A stretch of DNA of 50,959 nt from Rhodospirillaceae bacterium (GTDB lineage: Bacteria > Pseudomonadota > Alphaproteobacteria > Rhodospirillales > Rhodospirillaceae). The stretch is from assembly GCA_018666155.1 (NCBI GenBank), contig JABJAH010000038.1, positions 1-50,959 of the forward strand. The letters run 5' to 3'. Shown here in pieces: positions 17,556-25,744 of the stretch; the stretch's first letter is position 1; every line of letters begins with the position of its first letter. A program made the translations under genes and the position numbers. The notes below the pieces were generated by a model. It had not been told where the DNA came from and searched no databases. It saw only the letters and a program-made list of their open reading frames with translations.

Positions 17556-17909
17556 ATGAGCAATGAAAAGACATTTAGCCGTCGTTCCGTGGTCAAGCTT
17601 GGTGTTCAGGCACCGTTTGCTGTCGCTGCGACGAGCATGCTTGCGGCCTGTGGTGGTGAAGAGATTGCTTTGTGTGCCGATCCTAACGCCTTGAGCTTTG
17701 GTGAAAATAGCATTCGCCAAGCCAACAAGTACACGGAAGAATCAGCCGAGCCTGAGAACAATTGCCTCAACTGCGCGTTCTTTACGCCAGAACCTGCAGG
17801 GCCCGACGGAGAGGTGCCCAACTGCGGCCATTGCAGCATTTTCGAAGGGCTGGCCAGTAAGAACGGCTACTGCGATTCCTGGAGCACTAAGGATACGGGA
17901 CAGGGCTAA
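17556..17909 (+). CDS. High-potential iron-sulfur protein (HiPIP)
   Basis: A 117-residue protein with a twin-arginine signal (SRRSVVKLG, residues 8-16), and LAAC (Cys32) that could also serve as a lipoprotein site. The mature part has the HiPIP cysteine layout Cys70-x2-Cys73, Cys93, Cys106, with CAFF, then CSIFEG, then NGYCDSW, the standard aromatic-rich ligand surroundings of a [4Fe-4S] cluster working at high potential. Cys90 is an extra cysteine just before the third ligand. HiPIPs carry electrons in the periplasm, typically between cytochrome bc1 and a soluble acceptor or reaction centre. Its place after the haem-motif cassette and 7 nt from a convergent tri-haem cytochrome gene fits a local electron-transfer chain (inference). 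Confidence 0.9.
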   Translation: MSNEKTFSRRSVVKLGVQAPFAVAATSMLAACGGEEIALCADPNALSFGENSIRQANKYTEESAEPENNCLNCAFFTPEPAGPDGEVPNCGHCSIFEGLASKNGYCDSWSTKDTGQG

Positions 17910-17916
17910 ATACGCA

Positions 17917-19194
17917 TCAGCGTTGTTTGTCCACGTCGGCTTCAGTCACTGGGCCACCTCGGTTGCCCCAATCGGACCGCAGATAGCTACTCAATAGAGC
18001 AATCTCATCATCGTCTAATTTATTACCAAACGCCTCCATGGTTTTCCATGCGCCTGGCGGTGTCGGGGTAGGCACTTCCGCACCATAGATGATGACATTT
18101 ATTAACGACGCCGGATCGTCCGCCTGGACGACGCTGCTGCCAGCAACGGGTGGTCCGATGCTCGGGTCACCGAGGCCTGTCGGTAAATGGCAAGTCCCAC
18201 AGTGGATGGTGTACAGCAGCTCTCCGGCCCTGAAGTCTGTATCGCTCATTTTGTGCTGCGGTGATCGCTCAATAGGCGGCAGACTCTTGAGGTAGACGGC
18301 TATGGCGCGCCCGTCGCCGTCATTGAGCTGCGACGTGCTCAATGTAATCACTTCGTTCATTGGCCCAAAAGTGCCACCCCTGCTGCCGTGGCCAGTCTTA
18401 AGGTATGACGCGATATCGTCTTCTGACCATGCCGCTAGGCCGTCCGGTGCCGAGGTCAGGTTGACCGCTGACCACGGTCGAATTTTGTCATCCTCAACTT
18501 TGTCGTTGTATGTGCCGCCGCTGAGGGCCTGATCTGTTTGCAAGCCACCTAGCGCATTGCGTGGTGTGTGGCATGTGCCGCAGTGGCCAAGCCCCTCGAC
18601 CAGGTAGGCACCGCGATTCCATTCCGGTGATTGTGAGGCATCAGTCTCAAAGCGACCGCTTTCTAAGTGTAAAGCGTTCCATACACTCATCAGGCTGCGC
18701 TGATTAAAGGGGAACCCCATGTCGTTGTCCGGCGGTGCATAGGATGACGGCGCGATCGATTGCAAGTATGCGAATAGGTCCTTCAGGTCCTGTTCCGAAA
18801 TCTTGGTGAAAGACGGATAGGGGAAGGCCGGATAGAGGTTTGATCCGTCGGCCGATTTGCCCTCGTGCATGGCGACGATGAACTGCGTTTCCGTCCATGC
18901 GCCGATGCCAGCCGCCTCATCAGAGGTGATATTCGTCGAAAAGATTGTGCCAAAATCGGTGTGAAAGGCGACGCCGCCCGTGTACGGGTCGCCACCTTCC
19001 CGCGTGTGACAGGCCATACAGTTGCCGGCCGTGGCAAGATACAAACCGCGCTGCACCGGGTTTTCGCTATCGGCCAAAGCGCTGACGGAAACAGTCTCCT
19101 GAGCAGTCGTTGGCGCCGTCAGTGCAAGGGCTGCGCCACTAAGCAGAACGGCAAGGGAATGCGAAAGGGAAAATGGGAACACGACTCTAATCAC
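17917..19194 (-). CDS. Tri-haem cytochrome c (dehydrogenase cytochrome-subunit type)
   Basis: 425 residues from a GTG start at 19194, chosen because AAAGGA lies 8 nt upstream and a signal peptide (FSLSHSLAVLLSGAALALTAPTTAQ) then begins directly; a longer frame to 19233 has no such signal. Three c-type haem motifs are present: CMACH (59-63), CGTCH (205-209) and CGTCH (332-336). The spacing and overall length match the membrane-associated cytochrome subunits of alcohol, gluconate and sorbose dehydrogenases, which pass electrons to ubiquinone or an oxidase. No flavoprotein or PQQ dehydrogenase partner is adjacent. It is downstream of CHRD and MFS genes on the minus strand, and is convergent with the HiPIP gene. 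Confidence 0.93.
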   Translation of the reverse strand: MIRVVFPFSLSHSLAVLLSGAALALTAPTTAQETVSVSALADSENPVQRGLYLATAGNCMACHTREGGDPYTGGVAFHTDFGTIFSTNITSDEAAGIGAWTETQFIVAMHEGKSADGSNLYPAFPYPSFTKISEQDLKDLFAYLQSIAPSSYAPPDNDMGFPFNQRSLMSVWNALHLESGRFETDASQSPEWNRGAYLVEGLGHCGTCHTPRNALGGLQTDQALSGGTYNDKVEDDKIRPWSAVNLTSAPDGLAAWSEDDIASYLKTGHGSRGGTFGPMNEVITLSTSQLNDGDGRAIAVYLKSLPPIERSPQHKMSDTDFRAGELLYTIHCGTCHLPTGLGDPSIGPPVAGSSVVQADDPASLINVIIYGAEVPTPTPPGAWKTMEAFGNKLDDDEIALLSSYLRSDWGNRGGPVTEADVDKQR

Positions 19195-19348
19195 GGCACA
19201 TCCTTTGGCTTTGGCTCTGGTTATGGCGACCATCTATGGTCGGTCGAACCCAAAACGAGCAATCGCTCTTCGGCAAAGCGACCACCGTTTGGACGCTTTC
19301 TGTGCTGTACGATTGAGCTCGGGGCCGGCGACGACTTTCGAAATATAT

Positions 19349-19795
19349 TTAGTTACGGGGCCCGACGTCCAATTGACCGCGCACTTCGCCATAGGGCCAG
19401 TGCTCGGTGTTGATGTTCACATAGGTCCATCCGGCGAGCAAATACTGGACTTCTGCTTCGGTGACGACGGCCGAACCCTGCAAGGGGCTAACAATGCCAT
19501 TTGGCGCCAAATCGATAAACGGCAACCCATTCGCACCCGGTTGGGCAGGTCCGTGTAGGCTGGCGGCCATCGGTGTGGAGACCAAGCCAGTGAAACGAAT
19601 GTCCCAAGACAACGTCAAGGTGGGTAAATCTAGGACAAGGTCAGCTGATCCAGTCGCGCCGCTTACTGTTACTCGCGTTTGATTTTGGGCCGAAAGATCC
19701 GCATGAAACTCGCGTGTAGAGGTTTGAGCGCCAGCTGGAAGGCTGGCAAAAAGTGTCGCAGACAACAATGCAATTAGAGTGGTTCGACGATCCAT
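19349..19795 (-). CDS. Degenerate CHRD domain protein, secreted
   Basis: A 148-residue protein starting at ATG 19795 with AAGG 8 nt upstream and a clear signal peptide (MDRRTTLIALLSATLFASLPAGA). One CHRD domain follows: FHADLSAQNQ, LTLSWDIRFTGL, AASLHGPAQPG, TYVNINTEHW and GEVRGQLD. Compared with the intact paralogue at 11362-11829, the HIHG motif is SLHG and NIHT is NINT, so two of the conserved histidines are gone. If those residues bind a ligand, this copy has lost it. It lies between the MFS transporter and the tri-haem cytochrome on the minus strand and probably shares their transcript. Confidence 0.88.
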   Translation of the reverse strand: MDRRTTLIALLSATLFASLPAGAQTSTREFHADLSAQNQTRVTVSGATGSADLVLDLPTLTLSWDIRFTGLVSTPMAASLHGPAQPGANGLPFIDLAPNGIVSPLQGSAVVTEAEVQYLLAGWTYVNINTEHWPYGEVRGQLDVGPRN

Positions 19796-19829
19796 GTAGT
19801 ACCTTCTCAATCGATGAGTGCTTGTTTTT

Positions 19830-21053
19830 CTATTCAGGAAAATCTCGCGGCTTACCCAAGCCACCTATAACAATTGCGCCGAATAGCAATATCACAATGC
19901 CTGCATAAAGGGCTTGTTGGTAGCCGCCGAACATGTCGAATGACATCCCGATGGCGAGGGGGCCCGCCGCAGCACCGAGATAAAATACGGATAATTGGCT
20001 TCCATAAATCTTACCGTAGGCCTTAAGGCCGAAAAAACGGCTAACCAAAAAGGCGACCAAGTCAATTTCAGCTGCCGCTGATAAGCCAAGGGTAATAACG
20101 GCGACATAGACGACCCAAGTAGGTGCCGAGTCCAGCGTCAGTAACAAACAGCCTATGGCGGTGGCGGAGAACATAACGGCTGCCACGAGTGGGGCTCTGA
20201 AATGATCGATCAGGAATCCTACACCGATGCGACCAAATAACACGGAAAAGCCGAGCACACCTGCGATTTTTGCCGCAGCCATTGCGGTCATGTCTCGATC
20301 AATCAATAGCGGGACGAGGTTGATGAGCAACCCTGCAATGATCGCCGAAATAAAGAAGAAGCCAATAGCGATCTTCCAAAACACCACCGTTCTATAGCTC
20401 TCTTGAAAGGTAAGCCCTGCATGTGTGGCGGGTTCATCAACCTGCTCCGTCTGATTCTGAGACGGCGCATTGTCGTTAAACAGCAATCCAATTAAGGGCA
20501 ATGCGACAATAAGAATTAACGCGCTGATTCCTAGATAGCCGGCTTGCCAGCCGTATCGTTCTATTAGTGCGGTCACTGCTCCGGGACCAATAATTCCAGC
20601 CAAGCCAGACCCGGCCAAGGCCAGACCTAAGGCCAGGCCGCGACCTTTATCGAACCAAAGATTCACCGCACGTGTCCAAACAACGGGCGTGGTTCCACCG
20701 CCGACGAGGGACATTGCCAACCACATGGCATAGAAGAATGCGATCCCACCTCCCAATTGGGTCAAAGACGCATAACCGATTGCGAGTAGCCCCATTGAAA
20801 TAAGACCGACTCTTTTGGCGCCGAACTTATCAACGATCGTACCTACAATGGGTGCGGTGAATACGGTGCCGAGAAGGAGGAAACTAGCCGCGGCCGAGAC
20901 TTCACCACGGGTCCACCCGAAAGCATCGACGAGTGGAATGACGAAAACGCCAAATGTGTAAAAGGCAAACCCGCTGAGACCAAAACCGTTGCCGACCGAG
21001 CACGCCAACAACGTGCGCCAGCCTCGCTGAAATTCCTGTGGTGCGGTTAACAT
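19830..21053 (-). CDS. MFS transporter (monocarboxylate/oxalate-type)
   Basis: A 407-residue inner-membrane protein with 12 predicted hydrophobic segments. The N terminus FYTFGVFVIPLVDAFGWTRG and the loop 2-3 signature GTIVDKFGAKRVG are typical of the MCT/oxalate:formate-antiporter branch of the major facilitator superfamily, which moves small carboxylates. It is a paralogue of the MFS gene at 30211-31443; both share FYTxGVFVxPL, the W-T-R box after TTP/TFP, and AAEIDLVAF or GAELDIIAY late in the protein. It heads a minus-strand run with the CHRD and cytochrome c genes and is divergent from the arylmalonate-decarboxylase-like gene across 279 nt. Confidence 0.93.
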   Translation of the reverse strand: MLTAPQEFQRGWRTLLACSVGNGFGLSGFAFYTFGVFVIPLVDAFGWTRGEVSAAASFLLLGTVFTAPIVGTIVDKFGAKRVGLISMGLLAIGYASLTQLGGGIAFFYAMWLAMSLVGGGTTPVVWTRAVNLWFDKGRGLALGLALAGSGLAGIIGPGAVTALIERYGWQAGYLGISALILIVALPLIGLLFNDNAPSQNQTEQVDEPATHAGLTFQESYRTVVFWKIAIGFFFISAIIAGLLINLVPLLIDRDMTAMAAAKIAGVLGFSVLFGRIGVGFLIDHFRAPLVAAVMFSATAIGCLLLTLDSAPTWVVYVAVITLGLSAAAEIDLVAFLVSRFFGLKAYGKIYGSQLSVFYLGAAAGPLAIGMSFDMFGGYQQALYAGIVILLFGAIVIGGLGKPRDFPE

Positions 21054-21332
21054 TATTGGCGCTCCTTCATAATTCCAAGCGGGGTCCGGTAGGCGATAAT
21101 TGCCGCGAATATGGCCAGCCGACAGTGTTTCAATGGCTTTGTCCGCGCCGTGAGCATTATTCGTGGTTGGTCATAAGAATGTGTGCGTTACCCAAATAGT
21201 CGTAAGGCGAACCACAACACGTATCGTGCATCGTCAAGCTGTGGCTTTCGTATCATAGGTACGCGGACGCAAGTATCATTTCTTCGGTTTCTGGTGCCGC
21301 TTACTTTTGATGACTAAGGACGAATTAGAAAA

Positions 21333-22079
21333 ATGACTGACGCTCTCGCATGGCGACGCAAATTCGGTGTTATGGGTCCGTCGACTAACACCATAGTCCA
21401 GCCTGATTTTGACGACCTCCGTGTTCCCGGCGTCACAAATCACTACAGCCGTATTTTGGTTAAAGACGGTACCATTGCGACTGACGCACAGTTCATGGCC
21501 CTGACACGCGGTATAGCCGACAACGTCATTGATGCTGTGAGAAGTGTGATGACGTGCGCACCCGAGTATCTCGTTATGGGTATGTCGGCCGTCACCTTTT
21601 ATGACGGTAAAAAGGGTTCGGATGAATTCTTGGACCGCATCGAGTCCGAGGCCAATGTTAAGGCATCTATCGGATCGCACTCGTGTACCGCCGCGTTGAA
21701 CGCCTACGGTGGCATCAAACGCATTTCATTCGTTTCTCCGTACTACCCGTCAGCCAACGCAGAAGTGAAGCAGTACTTTGCCGACAACGGGTTCGAAACT
21801 GTGCGAGATATTAATCTACAGTGTCCCAGCGCAATCGCTATTTCAGAAGTGCCAGAAAGCAGATTGATCGAAGTGCTGCATGAACTCGATGGACCGGATG
21901 TTGACGCTATCGTTCAGGTCGGCACCAACATGAGCATGATGAGATTGGCGCATTCTGCGGAGAAGTGGTTAAAAAAGCCGGTGATCGCCATCAACGCCGC
22001 AACCTATTGGCACGCCCTGCGCGCCAACGGCATCACCGATAAGATTCACGGATTCGGACGGCTGCTCGAAGAATTTTAG
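21333..22079 (+). CDS. Arylmalonate decarboxylase / maleate isomerase-like protein lacking the catalytic cysteines
   Basis: 248 residues of the Asp/Glu racemase superfamily, closest in pattern to arylmalonate decarboxylase. VMGMSAVTFYDG (81-92) aligns with the LMGTSLSFYRG dioxyanion-hole loop. KPVIAINAATYWHALRANG and GFGRLLEEF match the C-terminal end. Family enzymes use one or two active-site Cys. Here the second position (Cys188 of the Bordetella decarboxylase, or the CTN motif of isomerases) is Gly197-Thr-Asn199, and the first is Gly83 as in decarboxylases, so neither Cys is present. The dioxyanion-hole Thr is Met84. Cys118 lies in the neighbouring SHSCTAALN loop. It is either non-catalytic or uses another acid. 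It may act on a carboxylate handled by the divergently encoded transporter. Confidence 0.85.
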   Translation: MTDALAWRRKFGVMGPSTNTIVQPDFDDLRVPGVTNHYSRILVKDGTIATDAQFMALTRGIADNVIDAVRSVMTCAPEYLVMGMSAVTFYDGKKGSDEFLDRIESEANVKASIGSHSCTAALNAYGGIKRISFVSPYYPSANAEVKQYFADNGFETVRDINLQCPSAIAISEVPESRLIEVLHELDGPDVDAIVQVGTNMSMMRLAHSAEKWLKKPVIAINAATYWHALRANGITDKIHGFGRLLEEF

Positions 22080-22088
22080 TCGACAGCG

Positions 22089-22475
22089 TTATTTAAACTC
22101 GTAATCGACGGTGCCGTGGAACGTAACATTCAGGGTGATAACCGGCACACGGCTTGGCGCAAAAGCAGAATGGTGTAACGCCCGTCCATCCACATAGATG
22201 CCGTCGCCAGTGGCCAGACGGCAGGTCTGCCCATCCTGCTGATTGATTTCCGCATGACCTTGCATGCACCAAACGATGCGAGGGCCATTGGTCAAATGCA
22301 TCTCGGTCGGCCCGCCCGGGAACGGTTCACCTGGCTGGCTTATGGCGATTCCCCAATACTTGGCGTCTTGCTTTTCGGAAATCCACTCGGTGTCGCTGAC
22401 TTGTGCGAGGGGGACTTCCGTTTCAGTCATGATGGACCGGTCGTTCTCGTCCATCTCCATGGCGCAGAATTTCAT
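22089..22475 (-). CDS. Small cupin protein
   Basis: A 128-residue cytoplasmic cupin. ATG 22475 is chosen because GAAGGGAG lies about 7 nt upstream; the open frame upstream overlaps the neighbouring gene and looks random. The single cupin barrel shows WGIAISQPGEPFPGG, then RIVWCMQGHAEIN, then CRLATGDGIYVDGRALHHSAF, where the His pair could bind a metal. The opening MKFCAMEMDENDRSIMTETEVPL resembles the start of the small cupin at 23439-23807 (a Met-rich opening, then a Gly/Asp-His-Ser segment and TEVDLP), so the two are likely paralogues. It is last in a three-cupin minus-strand run. A role in metabolite binding or as an auxiliary isomerase is possible but unproven. Confidence 0.82.
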   Translation of the reverse strand: MKFCAMEMDENDRSIMTETEVPLAQVSDTEWISEKQDAKYWGIAISQPGEPFPGGPTEMHLTNGPRIVWCMQGHAEINQQDGQTCRLATGDGIYVDGRALHHSAFAPSRVPVITLNVTFHGTVDYEFK

Positions 22476-22497
22476 GATTGCGCTCCCTTCATTGTTT

Positions 22498-23442
22498 CTA
22501 TTCCTGACGGTATCCAGCACCGGCCACCGCATTGGGTGATCGTTGCAAGTTGTAACGCGGCTGGGACGGATCAAACGGCATATCGGTTGCGATAAACTCC
22601 GAGTCCTCCAAAATCTCCCAATAGCCACTCTTGGCGTTTTCCTCCCGGATGGCATCACCCGCTTTGATCATGTACTCGACACCGTCCTCAGTTCGTTTCA
22701 TTCGGCCCTTATTGACGTATATGAGGATGTCACGCCCATTGGTGGCCGGCGTGGTTCGGCCGCCCGCCTCAAGCACTGCATGACGGAACGAGTTTCCGTC
22801 ACCGCTGTAACGTTTCACGGTAAATTTTGCTGCCCCATCAGGTGCGCTGAGAATGGCATCGTGATCGGTCGCGGTCGTCGGGTCATCACCATCCATCCAT
22901 TGGGCGATGGCCATGACATTTAAACCTTCGCCGCGGACAATTTTCGCTTTCGGTGCCTCTGCGGAGTTGGAGACGATGTAAGTCAAAATCACCGTCTCAC
23001 CCTCGGGGTCCGGGTTGCGCAAAATACCCGATGGCAGGAACACCGCGTCTCCGGCATTGACCGTTACGGTCTCGCCTGCGAGCCCGACCGTGGCCGAGCC
23101 CTTCAGCATATAGAGTTGAGTTTCAAAGGTGATTTGGTGAATGACTGGCACGGAATCCCATTTCAATACGCGGAGCGCGCCCATCGGAAAGTTGTATTCC
23201 TTTGCAACGTAGTGGCCAGCACCATCTGGCGCCGTGGCCGCAGCGTCGCCTTCAGCAATAAACGTGCGCTCATACACGGGTCCATCGGCCTTCGGTACAG
23301 GCAGGTTCCATTCCGCTTCGGCATACGCCGGAGCATCCTCGGATGGGATATGAATGAGGCGCGTGTCTTGTGCCCACGCAGGTGAAAGGATCAATGCTGC
23401 CGCGGCTATCGCTGCAAGCGAGACTAAGGATGCAGTTTTCAT
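22498..23442 (-). CDS. Secreted double-cupin protein
   Basis: A 314-residue exported protein (signal MKTASLVSLAAIAAAALILSPAWA-QD). It has two cupin modules: HQITFETQLYMLKGSATVGL with GDAVFLPSGILRNP, and RDILIYVNKGRMKRTEDG with KAGDAIREENAKSGYW. The first module retains His and Glu at metal-ligand positions; the second is degenerate, like its paralogue at 4853-5680. An extra 40-residue N-terminal region with an ERTFIAEGD motif distinguishes it. Its ATG overlaps the stop of the upstream small cupin by 4 nt (ATGA, 23439-23442), so they are coupled. Secreted and cytosolic cupins within one operon suggest handling of one compound on both sides of the membrane (inference). Confidence 0.9.
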   Translation of the reverse strand: MKTASLVSLAAIAAAALILSPAWAQDTRLIHIPSEDAPAYAEAEWNLPVPKADGPVYERTFIAEGDAAATAPDGAGHYVAKEYNFPMGALRVLKWDSVPVIHQITFETQLYMLKGSATVGLAGETVTVNAGDAVFLPSGILRNPDPEGETVILTYIVSNSAEAPKAKIVRGEGLNVMAIAQWMDGDDPTTATDHDAILSAPDGAAKFTVKRYSGDGNSFRHAVLEAGGRTTPATNGRDILIYVNKGRMKRTEDGVEYMIKAGDAIREENAKSGYWEILEDSEFIATDMPFDPSQPRYNLQRSPNAVAGAGYRQE

Positions 23443-23807
23443 AGGACGAAATCCCCGAGATCATCCATGGAGATAATCAGAACTTGGCAGGGCTCATGAC
23501 CGAGCACGCGGGTGCAGTGGCCCTGACCGGAGGTGTCTTGAAACAGAATCATGTCGCCCCGTGACAAGTGGCGCTTTTCACCGTTGCTCACTGTCAGCTC
23601 CATACGCCCAGACATAACGGAGACGAATTGAATGTCCTCGACGGTCTTGAAGTCGACATAGTGACTGGGTAAATATTTAGCGGCTTGCCAGTGCTTAACA
23701 CCTTGTGCTGCTGCGCCCACGCGTCGCTCATTACCAGATTGAGGAAGATCGACCTCGGTTAAACAGCTGTGACCGTGATCATCTACACAGATGCTGGGAA
23801 ACATCAT
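23439..23807 (-). CDS. Small cupin protein
   Basis: 122 residues from ATG 23807, which has AAGGG about 10 nt upstream; a TTG at 23816 is in frame but too close to that site. One cupin barrel is visible: FVSVMSGRMELTVSNGEKR followed by LSRGDMILFQDTSGQGHCTRV. No signal peptide. The N-terminal segment CVDDHGHSCLTEVDLPQ is related to the opening of the cupin at 22089-22475. It is first of three coupled cupin genes, divergent from the beta-propeller gene at 24048. Ligand unknown. Confidence 0.82.
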   Translation of the reverse strand: MMFPSICVDDHGHSCLTEVDLPQSGNERRVGAAAQGVKHWQAAKYLPSHYVDFKTVEDIQFVSVMSGRMELTVSNGEKRHLSRGDMILFQDTSGQGHCTRVLGHEPCQVLIISMDDLGDFVL

Positions 23808-23955
23808 TTTTGGCAATCCCTTCTTCGTAATCCGGCGTGAATTGTGAGAATTAAGATCGAACGTTCACATATGATGACGAGGATGAGAAGACGCGTTCCG
23901 CCGTGGTTCGGCTAGCGAATAACAACGACACCCAGTTCATTTATCCAGTGGAGAT

Positions 23956-23969
23956 TGGAATTGATTCCA
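23956..23969. promoter_or_regulatory. 14-bp palindrome, candidate operator
   Basis: TGGAATTGATTCCA is a perfect inverted repeat with 6-bp arms and a TG centre. It sits between the divergent cupin operon (start 23807) and the beta-propeller gene (start 24048), 78 nt before the latter. Position and symmetry suit a dimeric regulator, but no regulator gene is in the window. Confidence 0.4.
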
Positions 23970-24047
23970 GGACTTGAGCTTTGCGGTCTGGCCGCCATAG
24001 TCCACAATGAGGCTCGCGAACCGCTTGAATTCTGGAGATTTTAAACA

Positions 24048-25685
24048 ATGCGCGTTACGACATTAATGGCTGTTTCGGCCGCCATGGCCGCACTTTTTTC
24101 GTATAATCTCGCGACGGCTCAAACGTCGGCGCAGCCGGCGACAGTTGAGATAGTCGTCCCTGGTTCTGTGATTCAGGCGATCGAGGGAATCGACATTGGC
24201 CCCGATGGGATGATTTACGGGACAAGTATTCACGCGCAGGCTGTCTATCGTATCGATCCGGATACCGGCTTTGTCACCGTCGCTGTTCCTTCGCCCTACG
24301 GTGAGTCCGACGATGTCGCGGTGGGGCCGAAAGGCTCTCCGGTAGAAGGCGTTCTCGCTTGGACGGCGCAAACGACCGGCGAAATTCGGATTCAGCGCCC
24401 GGGCGGGATGCCAGAAGTGCTCATGTCAGACGTTTCTCGGGTTAACCCCATCGCCTTCAATAAAGAAGGTCGACTGTTCACCGCCCAATCTGGCGCAGGT
24501 GAAAATGCGTTGTGGGAATTGGATGTTATCGGCAACGAACCGCCAAGGTTGGTCGCAAAGAATAAAGGACGTCTCAACGGTTTCGGGTTCGGTCCGGACG
24601 GCAGGCTCTATGCTCCTCATTTCGGGACCAATGAACTGTTTGCGATAGACGTTGATACTGGCGTGTTCGAGGTCATTGCCGAAGGTGTCGGGACAACGGC
24701 CGCGACCAAAACAGATGCCAATGGCGATGTCTGGAATGTTGACTACATGACAGGCGACCTGTGGGTGACGGATATGAAAACCGGAGAGTCCCGTATCTAC
24801 GCTAACTTTCCTCCGCCTCTCGACAATCTGACCTTCGATAAGAACGGTGTCATTTACATGGCAGATCTGGCGGTTAGCGGCATTACCGCATTTGATCCGA
24901 AAACGATGAAGAGTTGGATTGTGACAGCCGGATCTTTCACCGTACCGCTCGGAATGGCGGTCACCACCCTTGACGGTGAAGAGTCTATTTTGATCACCGA
25001 TCCGTTCGGCTACCGCTTTCTTGATCCGCAGACGGCTGAGGTTACACGGGAGCCCAAAATGTGGAGCGTCGGCGGGTCGTCGTCGGCTGCCGCCAACGAA
25101 GATTTCATTGTGACGACATACACAAATTTTAGTGCCGTTCGCAAAATAGACCGGCAAACCAATGAGGTCGTGTTCCAAACTCGTGACATCTCGGCTCCTC
25201 GTGGCATCGTGTTAACCGGCAACGGTGATGCCATCATCGCGGATGCGGACAGCGGCAAGCTTCTGCGCCTAACGGGCGATCAATTTGAAGATGTGGCGAC
25301 GGGGCTAGACGAGCCCGTTGCGCTGCTGCTGGAGAGTGACACCTCGGTTCTTGTCACTGAGATAGGGACTGGCACCATTAGTCGTATTGAATTGGCAACT
25401 GGACAGCGCACGGAACTGGTTTCCGGTCTGGTTAATCCGTTGGGTCTTGCGGTACTTCTGGATGGACGGGTTGTTGTTGTTGAGCCTGCCAGGGGCACGG
25501 TTACCGCAATCGATTTATTAACGGACGAACGCACTGTTTTGGCCCACGGTTTACCGATCTCTCTGGATCACCATCACCTGCCGACGAATACGCCGCTTGG
25601 CATTGTTGTCGATAGTAAGGGGGCCATTTTTGTCAGTTGTGGCGGAGACAACAGCATCGTCAAGATCACGCTCGCAAAGGGGTGA
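24048..25685 (+). CDS. Secreted SMP-30/NHL-type beta-propeller protein
   Basis: A 545-residue exported protein (signal MRVTTLMAVSAAMAALFSYNLATA). The body is made of repeated blades of about 40-45 residues with the pattern G-x-x-F-G-x-D-G-x-[IL]-Y-x-x-D: IDIGPDGMIYGTS, GFGFGPDGRLYAP, NLTFDKNGVIYMAD, and later IVLTGNGDAIIADADSGKLLR. This suits the SMP-30/gluconolactonase or streptogramin-lyase (Vgb) propellers. Such folds act as lactonases, lyases or binding scaffolds, and the sequence does not decide between them. It heads a plus-strand run reaching 33073 with short gaps (59 nt to the next gene), so a periplasmic first step in a pathway is plausible. Confidence 0.88.
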   Translation: MRVTTLMAVSAAMAALFSYNLATAQTSAQPATVEIVVPGSVIQAIEGIDIGPDGMIYGTSIHAQAVYRIDPDTGFVTVAVPSPYGESDDVAVGPKGSPVEGVLAWTAQTTGEIRIQRPGGMPEVLMSDVSRVNPIAFNKEGRLFTAQSGAGENALWELDVIGNEPPRLVAKNKGRLNGFGFGPDGRLYAPHFGTNELFAIDVDTGVFEVIAEGVGTTAATKTDANGDVWNVDYMTGDLWVTDMKTGESRIYANFPPPLDNLTFDKNGVIYMADLAVSGITAFDPKTMKSWIVTAGSFTVPLGMAVTTLDGEESILITDPFGYRFLDPQTAEVTREPKMWSVGGSSSAAANEDFIVTTYTNFSAVRKIDRQTNEVVFQTRDISAPRGIVLTGNGDAIIADADSGKLLRLTGDQFEDVATGLDEPVALLLESDTSVLVTEIGTGTISRIELATGQRTELVSGLVNPLGLAVLLDGRVVVVEPARGTVTAIDLLTDERTVLAHGLPISLDHHHLPTNTPLGIVVDSKGAIFVSCGGDNSIVKITLAKG

Positions 25686-25744
25686 GGTCTTGTACAAGCG
25701 CCCACCTAAAATTGTGATTAATTGGCAAGAGTGATGAGGTCGGA

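Noticed and set aside
24426..25178. 250-codon open frame antisense to the beta-propeller gene
   Set aside because: It has no signal, domain or ribosome-binding site and lies wholly inside a well-supported gene; composition follows the sense codons.
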